Shown piece after piece: positions 13,336 through 25,189 of a stretch of DNA of 64,000 nt. This stretch comes from Orientallactaga sibirica. Taxonomy: Eukaryota; Chordata; Mammalia; Rodentia; Dipodidae. Position 1 is the first letter of the stretch. Each line of letters starts with the position of its first letter. The notes under the pieces are model-generated. The model was not told the DNA's origin, ran no database searches, and was given only the letters and a program-made list of their open reading frames with translations. The DNA lies in the NCBI GenBank assembly GCA_036365145.1, contig JAEOAD010000888.1, forward strand, positions 3,327,501-3,391,500, given 5' to 3'. The translations under genes and the position numbers were made by a program.

Positions 13336-15890
13336 TTTTCTTATTCAGAATATCATGAATTTTGATTGACCCTCTCCCTTCTTTTACTCAATCTCTTCCC
13401 CTGGCCTTATTATTGAAAGGTATGTGTTTATTCTCACCATTCTTCTTGTTTTTTAGTGCTTCCTATTTCCCTTTTCTCTCTTGGTTTAACTATTATTTAA
13501 GTATGGTTTATCTTTTTTTCCTGTGTCCTCATGTATGTGCTTTGCTTTATCTTCACTATGAAGGATTTCTTCAAGTATTTTCTGTAGAGCTGGTTTAGTT
13601 GTCATAAATTCATGTAGCCTGTTTTTGTTGTGGAATGTCCTTATTTCTCCATCAATTTGCATCGATAGCTTTGCAAGATAAAGTAATCTTGGTTGACAGT
13701 TGTTATCTTTCAGAACTTGGAATCCATCATTCCAAGCCCTTCTGGCTTTCAAAGTTTGTGTTGCGTAATCTGTTGTGATTCTGATGAGGTTGCCTTTATA
13801 GGTGACTTGCTTTTTCTCTCTAGCTGCTTTCAATATTTTCTATGTTTAGTAGTTTAATTATAACATGGTGAGGAGAGGTTCTTTCCAGGTTTTGTCTGTT
13901 TGGTGTTCTAAAGGTTTCCTATATCTCCATTGGCATTTCTTTCCCAATTTGGGGGAATTTTCTTCTATGATTTTGTTGAAAATGCCTACTAAGCCTCTGG
14001 ATTGAAATTCTTCTCCTTCTACTATACCCTGAATTCTTATGTTTGATCTTTTCATAGTGTCCTGGATATCTTGAAATTCCCATTCATATCTTCCTATTAG
14101 TTTATCTTTCTCTTTGTTGGACTGTATTAGATCTGCCACCTGGTCTTTTAGTTTAGATATTCTGTTCTATCCTTCCTCCATTCTACTGGTGAGACTTTCC
14201 ATGATTTTTATTTTTCAGTGCTAGTATTTCTGTCTGGTTTCTCTTCAGTATTTCTAGTTCCTTACTCATGTCTTGTAATGTCTTGGAATTCCTTCAGTAG
14301 TTTGTTTTCTTATTTAATTCCTTTGTTTTCTTCTTTGATTCCTTTGATTTCTTCTTTGAGTACAGATAAAAATCATTTTTAAAAAATCCTTGTCAGGAAT
14401 TTCATCTAAACAATCTCATTGGGGGCTATTTCTGAGGGATTTATAATTTTTGGTGGGATTGTATTATCTTGATTTGGTGTTTTTTGTTTTTTTGTTTTGT
14501 TTTGTTTTGTTTTTGTTTTTCGATTTTTCAAGGTAGGGTCTCACTCTGGCTCAGGCTGACCTGGAATTCACTATGTAGTCTCAGGGTGGCCTCAAATTCT
14601 CAGCGATCCTCCTACCTCTGCCTCCTGAGTGCTGGGATTATTTTTGTGGACCACCATGTCTCAATTATTTTGTTTTTTTTTTATTATAATATAGCAATTT
14701 TTGCATCTTGAGTTGATTTGATGCTTGGGTTTTCTAATTATCTGCAGTGCTTTTAGATTTGGAAATCCAACTTCATGTACCTTCAGAGTAGGAGTTTAAG
14801 GTGCCAAATGGAGCTCTTGTACTCCAATCCAACTGCAGAAGTAATCTTAGGTGTTGAGGTTGCCTGCTATTCAAGTATTCTAGTGGGCTAGGTGGAGCAA
14901 TTTGCTGTCAAATTCTAAAATTCAACTGAGCAATATACACATTCAATAAAAACCAGCACAGAGTATGCAAGTGTGGGGATTGAAACAAACAGATAACCTT
15001 ATAAAGCCAAATCCCTAAGGGTGTGTGTTGCTCTACACCCTTAATCCTGTCTGCTGGAAGGTTGAGATTTCTGTTCTGAAATGGGTTCCAGGTCAGCCTG
15101 GTCTGAATCAGACCCTGTTCCCAATAATGATAGAAAAACAAGACAAAGGCCCTATGAATCTGAAAGCTTCAAAGGCGGCAATAGTCAACCCCCAAATACA
15201 GCTTAATTGAGAATGGTAAATCCAACCACGAATATAACCCATAACCTGCACTGACATGGAAAGAGAGATTAACACTTCCAGTGCAGGCCTATGTATTTGC
15301 TTTTTTGTCAGTCAGCCTTGTTACCTTTTGGGGTGGCTTCAAATCTCACCAATGCTGACTGCCTACCTGGATCCCTCCATGTTGTGCTGTGAAGCTGGTG
15401 TTCTGATCAGCTGTCCTGGATGCCCTGTCACTGGGAGCTGAATGGGTTCTCCAGAGGGTCACAGTGCTGTCGGTTGGGGATGGGAGAGTGCAGGAAGACT
15501 GGAGTTGTACTGGAACTGCTCAGCTGGTCCCGCCTGTGTCCCCTTCAGCAGCTCCTCAGCTAATTTCTGCTGTCTCCTTCAGGTTTTTGACTTTGCAAGG
15601 AGGCTGATGAGGTTGGAAAATCCCCTTGTTTGGTCTCTGCTCCTGCAGCTGAGCACCAGTGGGCATACAGATCCGTCCAAATTGGGTCTGGATTTGCAAG
15701 CACCTGAGTGGGATTCTGGCCAGTTTCCTCTTTTCTGATAATCTTAGTCTCTCCTGCTTCTCTGCTGTGGCCCATAAAAACCTATTCACCTTCACTTTTC
15801 AGACGAAGAGTATATTTTGCTGTGGTTTTGCTTAAATCCCTTCCTAGGCTGGATTTGCATGACTCCTATGCAGCCATCTTACACAGAAGT
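13336..15890 (-). mobile_element. L1/HAL1-like element with ORF1 and 5' UTR, no ORF2 seen
   Basis: Minus strand. 15890-14700 is a 5' UTR beginning near AAGATGGCTGCATAGG, the classic L1 start motif. After a B1 insertion (14490-14660), 14470-13486 encodes decayed ORF1: an A-rich coiled-coil region, then an RNA-binding/C-terminal part with AAREKKQVTYKG, RRAWNDGFQVLK, LYLAKLSMQIDGEIRTFHNK and TTKPALQ. About 75 bp past the ORF1 stop, 13410-13355 already matches the 3' UTR seen at 58455-58510. ORF2 appears to be missing, the structure of HAL1 elements, although an internal deletion of a normal L1 gives the same picture. Stops and frameshifts make it inactive. Confidence 0.7.
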
Positions 15891-15899
15891 CCCCCTTAT

Positions 15900-16116
15900 C
15901 AATTTTTATTTATTTATTTAATTTATTTGCAAGCAGAGAGAGAGAGAGAAAGAGAGGGATGGGGAGAATGGGTGCACCTGGGCCTTCAGCCACTACAAGC
16001 GAACTCCAGATGTATGGACCACTTTGTGCATCTGGCTTTATGTGGGTACTGGGGAATTGAACCTGAGCCACCAGTCTTTGGAAAGCAGGACCAATTGAGC
16101 AATCTCTCCAGCCCAA
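15900..16116 (-). mobile_element. tRNA-type SINE at the L1 5' end
   Basis: (TTTA)n, GA-rich tract, then the antisense SINE body ending CAATCTCTCCAGCCC. Flanking CTGATCAATTTT (best preserved in copy 2, near 22290) and CCTGATCGATTTC suggest a target duplication. A duplicate occupies about 22305-22506. Confidence 0.8.
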
Positions 16117-16568
16117 GCCTGATCGATTTCTGTCAAATCCTTGGCAAAGGCCTAGCTCACAGGCCTGTAGACTATCAGGTAATAACTGCAACTACTTCTC
16201 AGCATTGCTTTTTAAATGGCCAATGTGAGTTAAGTTCACTGCATAGTAAATGGCAAGTGCCAAGGAGATGTTTCTATGTGAATCAAGTGTGCATAAGAAA
16301 ATGGTGCCTTGTGTTTTAAGGAGTGGCTCTGTTAGGATAGCTGGTCAAATATTAGCAGGTCTGAGGTTGGACCTCTCCCTCATGATTTGTAAACCCAGGA
16401 ATTGAAATGATAGGACCTTGATCACTGGTCAAAAGAACAGGATGTAAGTGTACCTATGGTTCTGGGTAGAGACCTGACATTCTGTTATTGTTATAATAAT
16501 TATTACTATTATGATCTTATGAAGCAGGGTCTCATGTAGCAGGTTGGCCTCAAATTTGCTACATAGAA

Positions 16569-16925
16569 GTGGTGGCTTGAATGTATAATGTCCCCAATAG
16601 CCTCATGTGTTTGTGATTAAGCCTCATACTCAATCCTCAGCTGGTGGAGCCTTTGGGAGGTGGACCTTTGCTGGAGGAGGTGTGTCACTGAGGCCAGAAC
16701 TTGAGGAGTTATAGCTCAGCCCCACTGGTCACACTCAGCTCACTGCCTCTACTTCCTCACTGCTGCTGTGAAGACACGACTCCCAGCTCTCTGCTCATGC
16801 CATGCTTTCCTTACCATGATAGAAACTTCCTCTTGAAAGTTAGCAAGTAAGTTAGAAATAAACTCTTGCCTTCCATAAGCTGCCTATGGTCAGGTGTTTT
16901 GGCCCTACAATGAAGGTTAATAGCT
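16569..16925 (+). mobile_element. LTR-like rodent repeat (MaLR-type, class unsettled)
   Basis: Begins GTGGTGGCTTGAATGTATAA and contains GGTGGAGCCTTTGGGAGGT, TTGCTGGAGGAGGTGTGTCA and CTCATGCCATGCTTTCCTTACC, then GAAATAAACTCTTGCC as polyadenylation signal and a TTTTGGCCCTACAAT end. Duplicated at about 22945-23300. Related copies lie at 44885-45255 (+) and 25190-25530 (-). The layout resembles MaLR LTRs; a non-autonomous DNA element is not excluded. Confidence 0.6.
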
Positions 16926-16961
16926 ACATGGCTGAGGATGACCCTGAACTCTGTTTTATTG

Positions 16962-16962
<1 letters not shown>

Positions 16963-17006
<44 letters not shown>
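16963..17006 (+). repeat. (TG)n microsatellite
   Basis: 22 uninterrupted TG units; the duplicate (23353-23400) has a TA interruption. Confidence 0.95.
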
Positions 17007-17009
<3 letters not shown>

Positions 17010-17129
17010 GCAGTGCATTGCACATGTATGTGCCCACAGTACCCCATGTGCTCTCCTGAGGCACAATGCACTCCTGAAGTGGCTCAAGTGGAAGCGTTGG
17101 ATGTCCCACTCCATTGCTCTTCTGCCAAT

Positions 17130-17483
17130 TCTTTTATTTTTATTTTTATTTTTGAAAGAGACAGAGAGAGAGAGAAAATGGGTGCTCCAGCGGCCTCTCA
17201 GCCACTGTGAACGAACTGCAGACGTGCACCCCCTTTGTGGGCAAGTGCAGCATTGCACCCTTGCATCACTTGTGTCTGGCTAAACATGGGACCTGGAGAA
17301 TTGAACGGGCGTTCTTAGGCTTGGCAGGCAGGCGCCTTAACCACTAAGCCATCTCTCCAGCCCTCCTCTGCCAATTCTTATTTGATTTGGATTTGGGTGG
17401 AGTTTCTTACTGATCTCAGAGCTTGCCTTCTTTTGTTTGTTTGTTTGTTTGTTTGTTTGTTTGTTTGTTTGTTTGTTTGTTTT
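17130..17483 (-). mobile_element. tRNA-type SINE (17130-17364) followed by (GTTT)n
   Basis: (TTTTA)n, GA tract and a longer SINE variant carrying GCAGCATTGCACCCTTGCAT, ending CCATCTCTCCAGCCC. (GTTT)n spans 17431-17483. The duplicated pair lies at 23530-23763 and 23838-23885. Confidence 0.85.
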
Positions 17484-17608
17484 AGCCCCTGTGACTCTTG
17501 GAGTTCTGCTCCCCTACTGGACTCAGGTTACAGATGTGTGCAGCTATGCCCAGCTATTTATGGGAGTCCTGAACTTGGGTGTTTTCTTGGGCCCCCTCAG
17601 CCCACATG

Positions 17609-18280
17609 AATCTTAAAGCCAACCAGAATATATAACCCATAACAGCCCTGACATGGAAATAATTAGTACTTCCAGTGCAGGCCTGTGCACTTGTATTTTT
17701 TTTTGTCAGTTGGCCTGGAAACCTTTGGTGTGGCTTCCAATCTCACTCAGCTGCTGAGTGCCCACCTCAATCCCTCCATCTTGTGCTGTGAATCTGGTGT
17801 TCTGTGATCAGCTGGGTGCTGATGCTCAACGCAGAAGGCTGAATGCATTTCCAGAGGAGTCTTCAGTGCATTGGTTTGGGATGGGAGAGTGGAGGAAGCC
17901 TGGAGTTGTAGTTTTCTGAACTGTTCAGCTGGTCCTGCTTGCTATCCCCTTCCTTAGCTCCTCAGCAGTCTGCCCCTTCACCCTTTTGAAACACTAAAAG
18001 GAAGCTGAAGATGGGGTTGAAAACAAAATGTTTGCTATCTGCTCCTGCAGCTGGGTGCCGGGCTGGGCAGGCACATGCAGTCTGCATGGAAGGGGTCACA
18101 AGTGCCCAGAAATGATTCTGAAAAGACTCCTTTTCTGTTTGATCTTTGTCTCTCCTGCTTCAGATGCTATGTTTTGAAAAAACAACATACAAATCTTACC
18201 AAGCCAGTGGTATTTTGGAGACACATTCCTTTGACTCACGTGGATGCATTTGAGGAGGTCCTCTTCTTACACTGAGTTCG
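17609..18280 (-). mobile_element. Third, diverged L1 5'-UTR copy
   Basis: Runs parallel to 15215-15850 and to its duplicate: shared landmarks are CTTCCAGTGCAGGCCT, TTTTTGTCAGT, GATGGGAGAGTG, CTGCTCCTGCAGCTG and TGATCTTTGTCTCTCCTGCTTC. Divergence is clearly greater (roughly 20%), so it is a separate L1 insertion or older repeat unit rather than part of the recent duplication. It starts exactly where copy 1 ends. Confidence 0.7.
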
Positions 18281-19469
18281 AGGCCACCCTGAGACTATTT
18301 ATTCTTACTCCATGTTCAGCACTGTACCCGAAGACCCTAATGAAAAAAACAAAACAAAGCAAACAACAAACAAAAATAGGTTGCATCTAATAGCTTTTCG
18401 GTTTGTTCAAAGTGTATATAAACTGTGGTGTTCTAAATGCTAGGTTCCTAGGCTGGAGATTTGGGAGTGCCTCCTGGAGGCAGTGTATTACCCAGAAGTC
18501 TGTTAGGTTTATAGCCAGTTTCCTCTTGACAATTGTATAGAGGGTATGTTGCTGTTGTCCACCTGATGTTGCCAGGGGTGATGTCCATCTGCTCAGGTGT
18601 TTGGTTTGCTATATGCCATCATGAATCTTCCCTGACCAGAAGTCTTTAAAACAAAATAAACCTGAGCCCCCCTCAAACTGCTCTTGGTCAGGTGTGGGGA
18701 GGTAGTTCTACCAACAATGCCGAACCTGACTTTGACATGTTTTCATTGCTTGTAATTAAAAGCAATTACAGGGCTGCCTGTCTTGTCAATAAGGCTCTTG
18801 CTAGCATATCTATAGAACCTTCAGCAGGGTTTTTTGTTCTTCCTTCCATCTTTTTTTTTTTTTTTTTGCTGGAGGGATGGTAGGGTTTCACCTGGCTCAG
18901 GTAAACTGAAACCTAATTATAAGTCCTTGTGGGTGGTCTGAACTCACGTAGATCCTCCCCACTCTGCCTCCCGAGTGTTGTGATTAAGCCTCATGAGCAA
19001 CTCACAGCTGGTGGAGCCTTTGGGAGGTTTTAAATTGCTGGAGGAGGCATGGAGATAGGGGATGAACCTTGAATTTTATGGGAAGTCCAATCTAGGTAAA
19101 TTAAGCTCACCCTCCTCTAAATTACTGCTTATGAAGGGAATGTGATTATGACTTATCCACCACTGTGTCTGGCTCACTGGGTCGATGGAATTTCCTCTTT
19201 CTGTTATAAGGCTTAGAATCCAATTCCTTTCAATCAGCTGTTCTTATTATCTTAATAGTCCCAGTGGTCAGATAGCCAGCAAGTGTTTGTTTTGTTTTTG
19301 TTTTGTTTTTGTTTGTCAATCTTAGGGTTTCTTCTAGTCCAGTTACAGTGATTCACAATAGATTCTCTGGTTTCTGAAGGGACCACAGTGTCCTTTTAAT
19401 TTTCAATCTTCAAGCAGTGGCAAAGGTGTGTCAACTCTTTTCCATAAAATAGTTTCTTTCAGGTAATTT
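18281..19469. other. Old LTR-like and SINE relics
   Basis: A B1 3' fragment (18284-18345); about 18400-18720 contains ACAAAATAAACCTGAGCCC followed by CTTGGTCAGGTGTGGGGAGG, like the end of the LTR-type repeat at 16569; degraded antisense B1 18856-18990; another fragment with GCTGGTGGAGCCTTTGGGAG at 19006-19030. The rest is unassigned. Confidence 0.45.
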
Positions 19470-19685
19470 TTTTATTTTTTCATTTATTAATTTATTTATT
19501 GAGTAGAATTCTAGAGGGAGTGAGAATGGGCATGCCAGGGCCTCAGCCACTAGAATGAACTCCAGATACATGCGCCTGCCTGATGGGCATTCTGGCTCAC
19601 TTAAATGGGCTAAAAATGGTCCTTAGTGACAATGGTCCTTAGGCTTAGGATCCAAGCATCTTAGGCACTGCCATCTCTCCAGGAA
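19470..19685 (-). mobile_element. Degraded tRNA-type SINE
   Basis: Antisense: (TTTATT)n, shortened GA tract, ATGAACTCCAGATACATGCG and a terminal CATCTCTCCAGG, with internal rearrangement around 19600-19650. Confidence 0.7.
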
Positions 19686-20579
19686 GTGGCAGGTGACATT
19701 ATTCTGAAATACCATAAAATTAGTTCCTCAAAACTCAAAATGGGAAATAGAATTATGCAGAGAGAATAGGCTGTCTTTCCCTCCTTCGTCTTTATCATGA
19801 GAGAATGCATGCATGACATAATTTTCTCTACAGGGTGTAGCCACAAATCATCTGAATTCTTCTGTACACAATCCAGAGGATAACATCAGCCATCTCACTA
19901 TAAAACTCCTCCTTTTAATGAGACACTGGGTTCTGGGGTCCTGGGATTCCCTGTGTGCATCAGTCTCTCCAAGGTTACCCATTTTGTCTTTTCTCTCCAC
20001 CGCTGGGTCCCCCTGCAGGATAAAATGCTTAATTTTCTTCCTAGCTTATAAATGACACTTAGTGAATTTCGCTACAAGCTAGGTAGAAGACTAAATTCAG
20101 AAAAATTTGAGATATTGTTTATTGGGACCATCAAAATCACTGTGTTGACAGGTGGTGGGTCTTTGACTATATTTAATCCCAGAATTTATGTTTGTGAAAG
20201 GCAAAGTAATTTTGAGCTAATCCACAGCTGAAACTGGGAGAACCTCCTATCCGAAGGTTAAAGACACTTATTGATATAACCTGTAGAGACCCTTCTAGAA
20301 TGGATCAGGCTGTGGGCTCTTGCCCCATCCAGCTAAAAATCAATCTTTTATATCATTTTCTCTTTTTGCCTCTTAAAAAAACTGGCAACCACCATCACTA
20401 GTTGATCGCCTAGAAGCTCATAAATCCAGAACTTATCCTGATTTTCCTGCCACAGCAGTTCTATTCCAAGATTCTCCAAAATTTCCATAGTCTTCCTGTT
20501 TGGAATCTTTAGATGGCTTAGACCTTTTAAGCGCATCTTCTGTGCAAGCTTGGAGGCCATGTTCTTTCTATTCAGATCC
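19686..20579. other. Unassigned sequence with a 78-codon antisense frame
   Basis: No repeat recognised. On the minus strand 20584-20348 is open for 78 codons (MWDLNRKNMASKLAQ...), giving a charged, Lys/Leu-rich peptide of no known family. Its ATGGCCTCCAAGC region loosely recalls L1 5'-UTR/ORF starts, so it may be an L1 relic. Confidence 0.35.
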
Positions 20580-20985
20580 CACATAAGCCAGATGCATAAA
20601 GATGTTCCTGGCTCATCTTAGCACATGTTCCACTCAGGTGGCACAAGTGTCTGAGTGGAAAATTTCAGTGGCTGAGCCCAGGGCTCCAATTCTCTCTGCT
20701 CTTTCTCTCTAAAATTCTCTGCATGATTTTTTCCTCTATTCCAGTGGAGATAGTTTGTTTGCCATGACTTGGGATTTGTAATCTATGAAGTAGAATTTTG
20801 CCATCGGTGAGTTTCAGGAATGAAACAATGTCTTAGTCACCTAATGATTCATGTGAAAAATACTGCTTGAAAAACCACCTAGTTGTCATTCATGGCTTAT
20901 TTCAAAATTATTTTCCTTGAGGAAGGTGTACAGCTTAAAGACTAACAATTCTTTTTTAAAAAAAATTATTTATTTATTTGCAAAC

Positions 20986-21025
<40 letters not shown>

Positions 21026-21091
21026 TGAAGAGAATGGGCACACCAGGCCTCTAGCCATCAGTAAAACAAACTCCAGATGCATGTGCCCTCA
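20580..21091. repeat. Two tRNA-type SINE fragments
   Basis: Sense fragment 20580-20735 (starting inside the element at CACATAAGCCAGATGCA), unique 20736-20945, and an antisense copy 20950-21091 with a long GA run. The second is cut off at the segmental-duplication junction. Confidence 0.8.
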
Positions 21092-24010
21092 TGCATCTTG
21101 AGTTGATTTGATGCTTGGGTTTTCTAATTATCTGCAGTGCTTTTAGATTTGGAAATCCAACTTCATGTACCTTCAGAGTAGGAGTTTAAGGTGCCAAATG
21201 GAGCTCTTGTACTCCAATACAACTGCAGAAGTAATCTTAGGTGTTGAGGTTGCCTGCTATTCAAGTATTCTAGTGGGCTAGGTGGAGCAATTTGCTGTCA
21301 AATTCTAAAATTCAACTGAGCAATATACACATTCAATAAAAACCAGCACAGAGTATGCAAGTGTGGGGATTGAAACAAACAGATAACCTTATAAAGCCAA
21401 ATCCCTAAGGGTGTGTGTTGCTCTACACCCTTAATCCTGACTGCTGGAAGGTTGAGATTTCTGTTCTGAAATGGGTTCCAGGTCAGCCTGGTCTGAATCA
21501 GACCCTGTTCCCAATAAGGATAGAAAACAAGACAAAGGCCCTATGAATCTGAAAGCTTCAAAGGCGGCAATAGTCAACCCCCAAATACAGCTTAATTGAG
21601 AATGGTAAATCCAACCACGAATATGTAACCCATAACCTGCCCTGACATGGAAAGAGAGATTAGCACTTCCAGTGCAGGCCTATGTACCTGCTTTTTTTGT
21701 CAGTCAGCCTTGTTACCTTTTGGGGTGGCTTCAAATCTCACTAGTGCAGAGTGCCCACCTTGATCCCTCTATGCTGTGCTGAGAACCTGGTGTTCTGATC
21801 AGCTGTCCTGGATGCCCTGTCACTGGGAGCTGAATGGGTTCTCCAGAGGGTCACAGTGCTGTCGGTTGGGGGATGGGAGAGTGCACGAAGACTGGAGTTG
21901 TACTGGAACTGCTCAGCTGGTCCCGCCTGTGTCCCCTTCAGCAGCTCCTCAGCTAATTTCTGCTGTCTCCCTTCAGGTTTTCTGACTTTGCAAAGAGGCT
22001 GATGAGGTTGGAAAATCCCCTTGTTTGGTCTCTGCTCCTGCAGCTGAGCACCAGTGGGCATACAGATCCGTCCAAATTGGGTCTGGATTTGCAAGCACCT
22101 CAGTGGGATTCTGGCCAGTTTCCTCTTTTCTGATAATCTTAGTCTCTCCTGCTTCTCTGCTGTGGCCCATAAAAACCTATTCACCTTCACTTTTCAGACG
22201 AAGAGTATATTTTGCTGTGGTTTTGCTTAAATCCCTTCCTAGGCTGGATTTGCATGACTCCTATGCAGCCATCTTACACAGAAGTCCCCCTGATCAATTT
22301 TTATTTATTTATTTAATTTATTTGCAAGCAGAGAGAGAGAGAGAAAGAGAGGGATGGGGAGAATGGGTGCACCTGGGCCTTCAGCCACATGTTTAACCCA
22401 GATGTATGGACCACTTTGTGCATCTGGCTTTATGTGGGTACTGGGGAATTGAACCTGAGCCATCAGTCTTTGGAAAGCAGGACCAATTGAGCAATCTCTC
22501 CAGCCCAAGCCTGATCGATTTCTGTCAAATCCTTGGCAAAGGCCTAGCTCACAGGCCTGTAGACTATCAGGTAATAACTGCAACTACTTCTCAGCATTGC
22601 TTTTAAATGGCCAATGTGAGTTAAGTTCACTGCATAGTAAATGGCAAGTGCCAAGGAGATGTTTCTATGTGAATCAAGTGTGCATAAGAAAATGGTGCCT
22701 TGTGTTTTAAGGAGTGGCTCTGTTAGGATAGCTGGTCAAATATTAGCAGGTCTGAGGTTGACCTCTCCTCATGATTTGTAAACCCAGGAATTGAAATGAT
22801 AGGACCTTGATCACTGGTCAAAAGAACAGGATGTAAGTGTACCTATGGTTCTGGGTAGAGACCTGACATTCTGTTATTGTTATAATAATTATTACTATTA
22901 TGATCTTATGAAGCAGGGTCTCATGTAGCAGGTTGGCCTCAAATTTGCTACATAGAAGTGGTGGCTTGAATGTATAATGTCCCCAATAGCCTCATGTGTT
23001 TGTGATTAAGCCTCATACTCAATCCTCAGCTGGTGGAGCCTTTGGGAGGTGGACCTTTGCTGGAGGAGGTGTGTCACTGAGGCCAGAACTTGAGGAGTTA
23101 TAGCTCAGCCCCACTGGTCACACTCAGCTCACTGCCTCTACTTCCTCACTGCTGCTGTGAAGACACGACTCCCAGCTCTCTGCTCATGCCATGCTTTCCT
23201 TACCATGATAGAAACTTCCTCTTGAAAGTTAGCAAGTAAGTTAGAAATAAACTCTTGCCTTCCATAAGCTGCCTATGGTCAGGTGTTTTGGCCCTACAAT
23301 TCGAAGGTTAATAGCTACATGGCTGAGGATGACCCTGAACTCTGTTTTATTGTTGTGTGTGTGTGTGTGTGTGTAGTGTGTGTGTGTGTGTGTGTGTGTG
23401 CAGGCAGTGCATTGCACATGTATGTGCCCACACAGTACCCCATGTGCTCTCCTGAGGCACAATGCACTCCCCTGAAGTGGCTCAAGTGGAACGTTGGATG
23501 TCCCACTCCATTGCTCTTCTGCCAATTCTTTTATTTTTTATTTTTATTTTTTGAAAGAGACAGAGAGAGAGAGAAAATGGGTGCTCCAGCGGCCTCTCAG
23601 CCACTGTGAACGAACTGCAGACACGTGCACCCCCTTTGTGGGCAAGTGCAGCATTGCACCCTTGCATCACTTGTGTCTGGCTAAACATGGGACCTGGAGA
23701 ATTGAACGGGCGTTCTTAGGCTTGGCAGGCAGGCGCCTTAACCACTAAGCCATCTCTCCAGCCCTCCTCTGCCAATTCTTATTTGATTTGGATTTGGGTG
23801 GAGTTTCTTACTGATCTCAGAGCTTGCCTTCTTTTTGTTTGTTTGTTTGTTTGTTTGTTTGTTTGTTTGTTTGTTTGTTTGTTTTAGCCCCTGTGACTCT
23901 TGGAGTTCTGCTCCCCTACTGGACTCGGGTTACAGATGTGTGCAGCTATGCCCAGCTATTTATGGGAGTCCTGAACTTGGGTGTTTTCTTGGGCCCCCTC
24001 AGCCCACATG
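21092..24010 (+). repeat. Segmental duplication, copy 2 (2.9 kb)
   Basis: Direct copy of 14702-17608. Its left edge falls inside a tRNA-type SINE at the heptamer TGCATCT, which both the SINE consensus and copy 1 contain, so the junction shows microhomology. Its right edge meets unrelated sequence at 24011. Differences include the (TG)n interrupted by TA and a changed stretch near 22390-22397 inside the shared SINE. Confidence 0.95.
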
Positions 24011-24037
24011 CTCTTAACTGCTGATCTCCAACTTTTT

Positions 24038-25100
24038 CTTTTCTCTGAGATAGGGTCTCACTCTGACCCAGGCTGACCTGGAATTCACTATGTAGTCTCA
24101 GGCTGGCTTCAAACTCACAGTGATCTTCCTAACTCTGCCTTCAAAGGGCTGGGATTAAAGGTGTGCACCATCACACCTGGCTGCAGATCTCCAACTCTTA
24201 ATTCTCCTGACTCCACCTCCCTAACACTGGAATTATTAAGGTATGAGCTACCACAAATGGATGGTATCTAATACTTTATTTATTTAAAATATTTTAGCCA
24301 GGTGTGGTGGTGCACACCTTTAATCCCAGCACTTGGGAGGCAGAGGTAGGAGGATCACTGTGAGTTCAAGGCCAGGTCAGCCTGGGCCAGAGTGAGACCC
24401 TACCTCAAAAAATAAATATATATATTATTTATTATTTATTTGCAAGCAGGGAGATAAAAGAGAGAGACAGACTAAATGGGTGTGCCAGGGCCTCCAATCA
24501 CTACAACAAACTTCAGAAGCATGTGCCACTTTGTGCATCTGGTTATATGTGGATACTGGGGAATGAAACCTGGGTTGTTAGGTTTTTCAGGCAGACCACT
24601 TTAATCACTGAGCTAAATGGAAGAATTTATCAAAAGCCATATTGCTCAGGCTGGAGAGATGGCTTAGCAGTTAAGGTACTTGCCTGTGAACCCTAAGGAC
24701 CCATATTCAACTCTCCAGATCCAACATAAGCCAGATGCACAAAGGTAAGCCAAGCACAAGGTTACACATGCCCACTAGGTGGCACAAGTGTCTGGAGTTT
24801 GATTGCAGTGGCTGAGGCCCTGGCATGCCAATTCTTTCTCTCTCTTTTTCACTCTCTCTAAAATTAAAAAAAAATAAAAAAACATATTACTCGGGCTGGA
24901 GAGATGGCTTAGCAGTTAAGGTGCTTGCCTGCGAAGTCTAAGGACCCAAGTTCAATTCCCCAGTACCCACATAAGCCAGATGCACAAAGTGGCACATGCA
25001 TCTGGAGTTCATTTGCAGTGGCTGGATGCCCTTGGTGCAACCATACCCACATTCCCTCTGTCTGCCTGTATTTCTCTGCTTGCAAATAAATAAATAAAAT
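24038..25100. repeat. SINE cluster
   Basis: B1 antisense 24038-24182; short old relic to 24290; B1 sense 24297-24415; tRNA-type SINE antisense 24420-24615; tRNA-type SINEs sense 24652-24875 and 24894-25100. Confidence 0.85.
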
Positions 25101-25189
25101 ATATATTTTAAAAAAGAAATAGTATATAGCCTACCTAAGAATGTTGCTTGGCACAATGGTTTCTCTGGCAATGTCCACTCTTACCCTAT

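Larger units (their letters stand above)
14702..17608 (+). repeat. Segmental duplication, copy 1 (2.9 kb)
   Basis: Matches 21092-24010 in direct orientation, starting at TGCATCTTGAGTTG and ending at CAGCCCACATG, with about 2-3% difference by eye plus small indels. It contains the 5' half of a minus-strand L1, a tRNA-type SINE (15900-16116), an LTR-like repeat (16569-16925), a (TG)n, a second SINE (17130-17364) and (GTTT)n. The offset is 6390 bp at the left end. Confidence 0.95.

Noticed and set aside
15708..16319. 203-codon sense frame and its relative at 22025-22396
   Set aside because: Runs across antisense L1 5' UTR and an antisense SINE; no protein homology.
16956..17258. His-Thr and Cys-Val repeat frames
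   Set aside because: Translations of (TG)n.
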